Positions 5,161 through 6,448 of a stretch of 6,448 nucleotides of DNA are shown one piece after another. Numbering within the stretch: position 1 is the first letter of the stretch; each line of letters begins with the position of its first letter. The translations under genes and the position numbers were made by a program. Origin of the DNA: Candidatus Levyibacteriota bacterium (GTDB lineage: Bacteria; Patescibacteriota; Microgenomatia; Levybacterales; UBA12049). The stretch spans positions 1 through 6,448 of the forward strand of contig PRDT01000053.1 in the NCBI GenBank assembly GCA_003173995.1, in the 5' to 3' direction. A model generated the notes under the pieces. It was not told the origin of the DNA. It made no database searches and was given only the letters and a program-made list of their open reading frames with translations.

Positions 5161-5358
5161 ATGAAATATTCACTACAGTGTCCTAGTTGTACATACGTTA
5201 TTGAGACAAATGCAGCCAATGATCCAGAGGCTACAGAGAAATTAATTCTTCTTTTACAGGCTCACCAGACACAATCCCATCCAGAAGCCATGGCAGCACC
5301 AGAAAACACACTGAGAGCTATTGTGATGACCTACATGAGGAAAGAAGGATTATTCTAA
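5161..5358 (+). CDS. Small CxxC...HxxxxH protein, DUF1059-like
   Basis: A 65-aa protein starting MKYSLQCPSCTYVIET. Cys7 and Cys10 form a CxxC knuckle; after about 24 residues, His35 and His40 (AHQTQSH) could complete a C2H2-type zinc site. The order (N-terminal MKYSLQCPSC, a helical Glu/Leu-rich segment, then H-x4-H) resembles small DUF1059 proteins, whose function is unknown; some are linked to stress or regulation only by context. The tail (46-65, ENTLRAIVMTYMRKEGLF) adds a probable helix. Conserved-looking spacing and the absence of a better frame support it as a gene, although no strong ribosome binding site is seen. Its last 9 nt overlap the end of the convergent sortase gene. The family link is by-eye and tentative. 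Confidence 0.65.
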   Translation: MKYSLQCPSCTYVIETNAANDPEATEKLILLLQAHQTQSHPEAMAAPENTLRAIVMTYMRKEGLF

Positions 5359-5997
5359 AGAGTTGTCTGGGTTAGCTGGTTTATCAGCAGGCCTCGCGAA
5401 TACCACAAATCGTTGTAAATCCGCAAATCCTGTACAGGTATAGAGAATGAGTGTTTCATCTTTTTGGTCTGTTAGAATATCAGTCTGATGAGGATCTACT
5501 GTCATTGTTTGGGTTACTTTATAGGTATGATTTTTCCCATCAGCTGTAGTGATAAGAATTTCTTCCCCAACAGAGGTGTAGGGAAGTGAACCAAATCTAT
5601 CAAGAGTATTGTGTGCATAGATAATAATAGGACCACTTTCGCCAGGACGAGCTGAAATAGCCAAATGAGATGCTCCATTGCCATCTATTTGCCAATCACC
5701 ATCTTGGATTGCTGTTTCTTGAATAGGAAGCAAAATGTGAAGGTCTTTAATAGTAACAAAGGTTGGTCTATTGGTTAGGGCTGTCTCAATACGTGGGGCT
5801 GGTTTGAAGTAAAAGGAAAGCTTGGATGCTTCATGTGCCTTCCATCCAAGGGAAACCACAATAAGAAGAATACCAATTATCCAAAAGAATTTCGTCTTAC
5901 CTGGTAGGGATTTGAGAAAGCGCTTGAGGGATTTACTGAAAGGTTCGACCTTTCGTTGACGCACTTTCTTTGACTTAAGCTTTTCTCTCTTTGGCAT
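5350..5997 (-). CDS. Membrane-anchored sortase (class D/E-like transpeptidase)
   Basis: The 215-aa protein starts with a very basic cytoplasmic segment (1-36, many Lys/Arg), then a membrane helix (about 37-52, FFWIIGILLIVVSLGW) and an outer sortase domain (about 78-203). The catalytic triad is visible: His129 in IIIYAHNT, Cys188 in LILYTCTG and Arg196 in DLQRFVVFARP. Sortases cut a C-terminal LPxTG-like signal and join the new carboxyl end to an amine on the envelope or on another protein. The LxTC-plus-R layout and short length fit class D/E-like enzymes. The residue before the catalytic His is Ala rather than the common Gly. The start ATG lies inside the end of the upstream surface-protein gene and follows GGAGGAG by 6 nt. 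The upstream protein's FADTG tail is the obvious candidate substrate. What the acceptor is in a CPR cell wall is unknown. Confidence 0.92.
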   Translation of the reverse strand: MPKREKLKSKKVRQRKVEPFSKSLKRFLKSLPGKTKFFWIIGILLIVVSLGWKAHEASKLSFYFKPAPRIETALTNRPTFVTIKDLHILLPIQETAIQDGDWQIDGNGASHLAISARPGESGPIIIYAHNTLDRFGSLPYTSVGEEILITTADGKNHTYKVTQTMTVDPHQTDILTDQKDETLILYTCTGFADLQRFVVFARPADKPANPDNSLE

Positions 5998-6448
5998 AGG
6001 CAGCTCCTCCGAGGACCATAGACATTATACCGCCTAGCAATGCTAAATTCATAGCATTATCTGTAAATACACCGGTGTCAGCAAAGGTACTTGCGCCCAA
6101 AACAGCTTGCTGTGGAGCTTTTGTGCACTCTGGGCAACTTGATCGTCCATCAGACTTACCATCTGAAGGATTGTTTGGTTGTTGACCTTCTCCGCCACCA
6201 TTTGATGGTGTTGGGGTTGCTGTAGGTGCATTAGTTGGTGTTACAGTTGATCCAGCTGTAGGTGTAGGAGTAACAGTTGGTGTTGCACCTGCTGTTGGTG
6301 TAGCAGTTGGTGCTTGAGTTGGAGTAACTGGTGCTTTACATCCATTAGCAATCCAACTTACTTGACCAAGATTTTTTCCTGGATAAGTGCAGGTACTGAA
6401 TGAATAACTTGGAATAATATCATTTGAATGACCATCATGTCCTGCTGC
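5975..6448 (-). CDS. Cell-surface protein with Pro/Thr linker and sortase sorting signal (C-terminal part)
   Basis: Read on the minus strand, the frame is open from the window edge for 157 codons and stops with TAA at 5975-5977. Visible residues: a polar region with two cysteines (C20, C37), a Pro/Thr/Ala linker (about 39-81, repeats like PTATPT and TPTVTPTPT), a Gly/Asn/Gln-rich stretch, CPEC (105-108), then VLGASTFADTG (116-126), a hydrophobic stretch (about 134-151) and the basic tail KERKA. This is the layout of a cell-wall sorting signal, with FADTG in place of LPxTG. The linker would space an N-terminal domain, outside this window, from the envelope. The gene overlaps the sortase start by 23 nt, so the two are very likely cotranscribed. 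The protein's function (adhesin, pilin or other) cannot be told from this end. Confidence 0.87.
   Translation of the reverse strand, partial: AAGHDGHSNDIIPSYSFSTCTYPGKNLGQVSWIANGCKAPVTPTQAPTATPTAGATPTVTPTPTAGSTVTPTNAPTATPTPSNGGGEGQQPNNPSDGKSDGRSSCPECTKAPQQAVLGASTFADTGVFTDNAMNLALLGGIMSMVLGGAAYAKERKA
6004..6010 (-). promoter_or_regulatory. Strong Shine-Dalgarno site of the sortase gene
   Basis: On the minus strand GGAGGAG lies 6 nt before the sortase ATG at 5997, inside the coding sequence of the surface protein. It is the strongest ribosome binding site in the window. It shows that this organism does use Shine-Dalgarno pairing for an internal operon gene, in contrast to the leaderless starts elsewhere. 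Confidence 0.85.
6206..6334 (-). repeat. Low-complexity Pro/Thr linker-coding repeat
   Basis: About 43 codons are mostly ACN (Thr), CCN (Pro) and GCN (Ala), giving imperfect repeats such as PTATPT and PTPTAG. On the + strand this appears as GGTGTTG-like runs. The repeat encodes an extended linker of the kind that is prone to length variation by slippage or recombination. The DNA units are degenerate, so there is no clean tandem array. Confidence 0.75.

Noticed and set aside
6049..6231. A 60-codon minus-strand frame starting MHLQQPQHHQ.
   Set aside because: It is the +1-shifted shadow of the Pro/Thr linker and sorting-signal frame, which runs open to the window edge and has a recognisable C-terminal architecture.

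Overview
The window looks like a piece of a small-genome bacterium of the Candidate Phyla Radiation (Patescibacteria), most likely Microgenomates-like. The evidence is indirect: AT-rich, tightly packed short genes; membrane-anchored proteins with Pro/Thr linkers (PTPTNIPTPTP and a longer one at the right end); a sortase gene overlapping its putative substrate gene; and few SD-led starts. No rRNA or marker gene is present, so this placement is inference. Translation fits the standard bacterial code, with mostly TAA stops, two TAG stops (at 3392 and 4008) and one TGA.

Left part (1-2686). The tail of an unidentified + strand gene abuts a convergent cytoplasmic FKBP-type prolyl isomerase. A 91-bp divergent promoter region then leads into a + strand run of trhO (tRNA U34 hydroxylase, rhodanese fold), msrB (methionine-R-sulfoxide reductase) and an AlkD-like DNA glycosylase. 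These three act on tRNA, oxidised protein and alkylated DNA, so the run reads as a small maintenance and repair cluster. msrB and alkD are 1 nt apart; msrB also has its own -10 box.

Middle (2687-5358). Two single-pass membrane proteins come first: one with a Pro/Thr linker and a PsbP-like outer domain, the other with a Cache-like sensor domain and no output domain. A convergent stand-alone ImmA/IrrE-like zinc peptidase follows. A second divergent promoter region (4425-4530) leads to an unrecognised soluble 185-aa protein and then a 65-aa protein with a CxxC...HxxxxH pattern resembling DUF1059.

Right end (5350-6448). On the minus strand, a cell-surface protein (C-terminal 157 aa only) ends in a Pro/Thr linker, a CPEC motif and a sorting-signal-like tail (FADTG, hydrophobic stretch, KERKA). 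Its last codons overlap the start of a sortase gene with a strong Shine-Dalgarno site, suggesting an enzyme-substrate pair for surface anchoring.

Two patterns run across the window. Five genes have a -10 box (four of them TGn-extended) only 6-7 nt before the ATG, predicting leaderless mRNAs, whereas at least one operon-internal gene has a strong Shine-Dalgarno site. Three convergent gene pairs abut or overlap, leaving no room for intergenic terminators. No RNA gene, CRISPR array, insertion sequence or origin was seen, and no gene-free stretch exceeds 110 bp.
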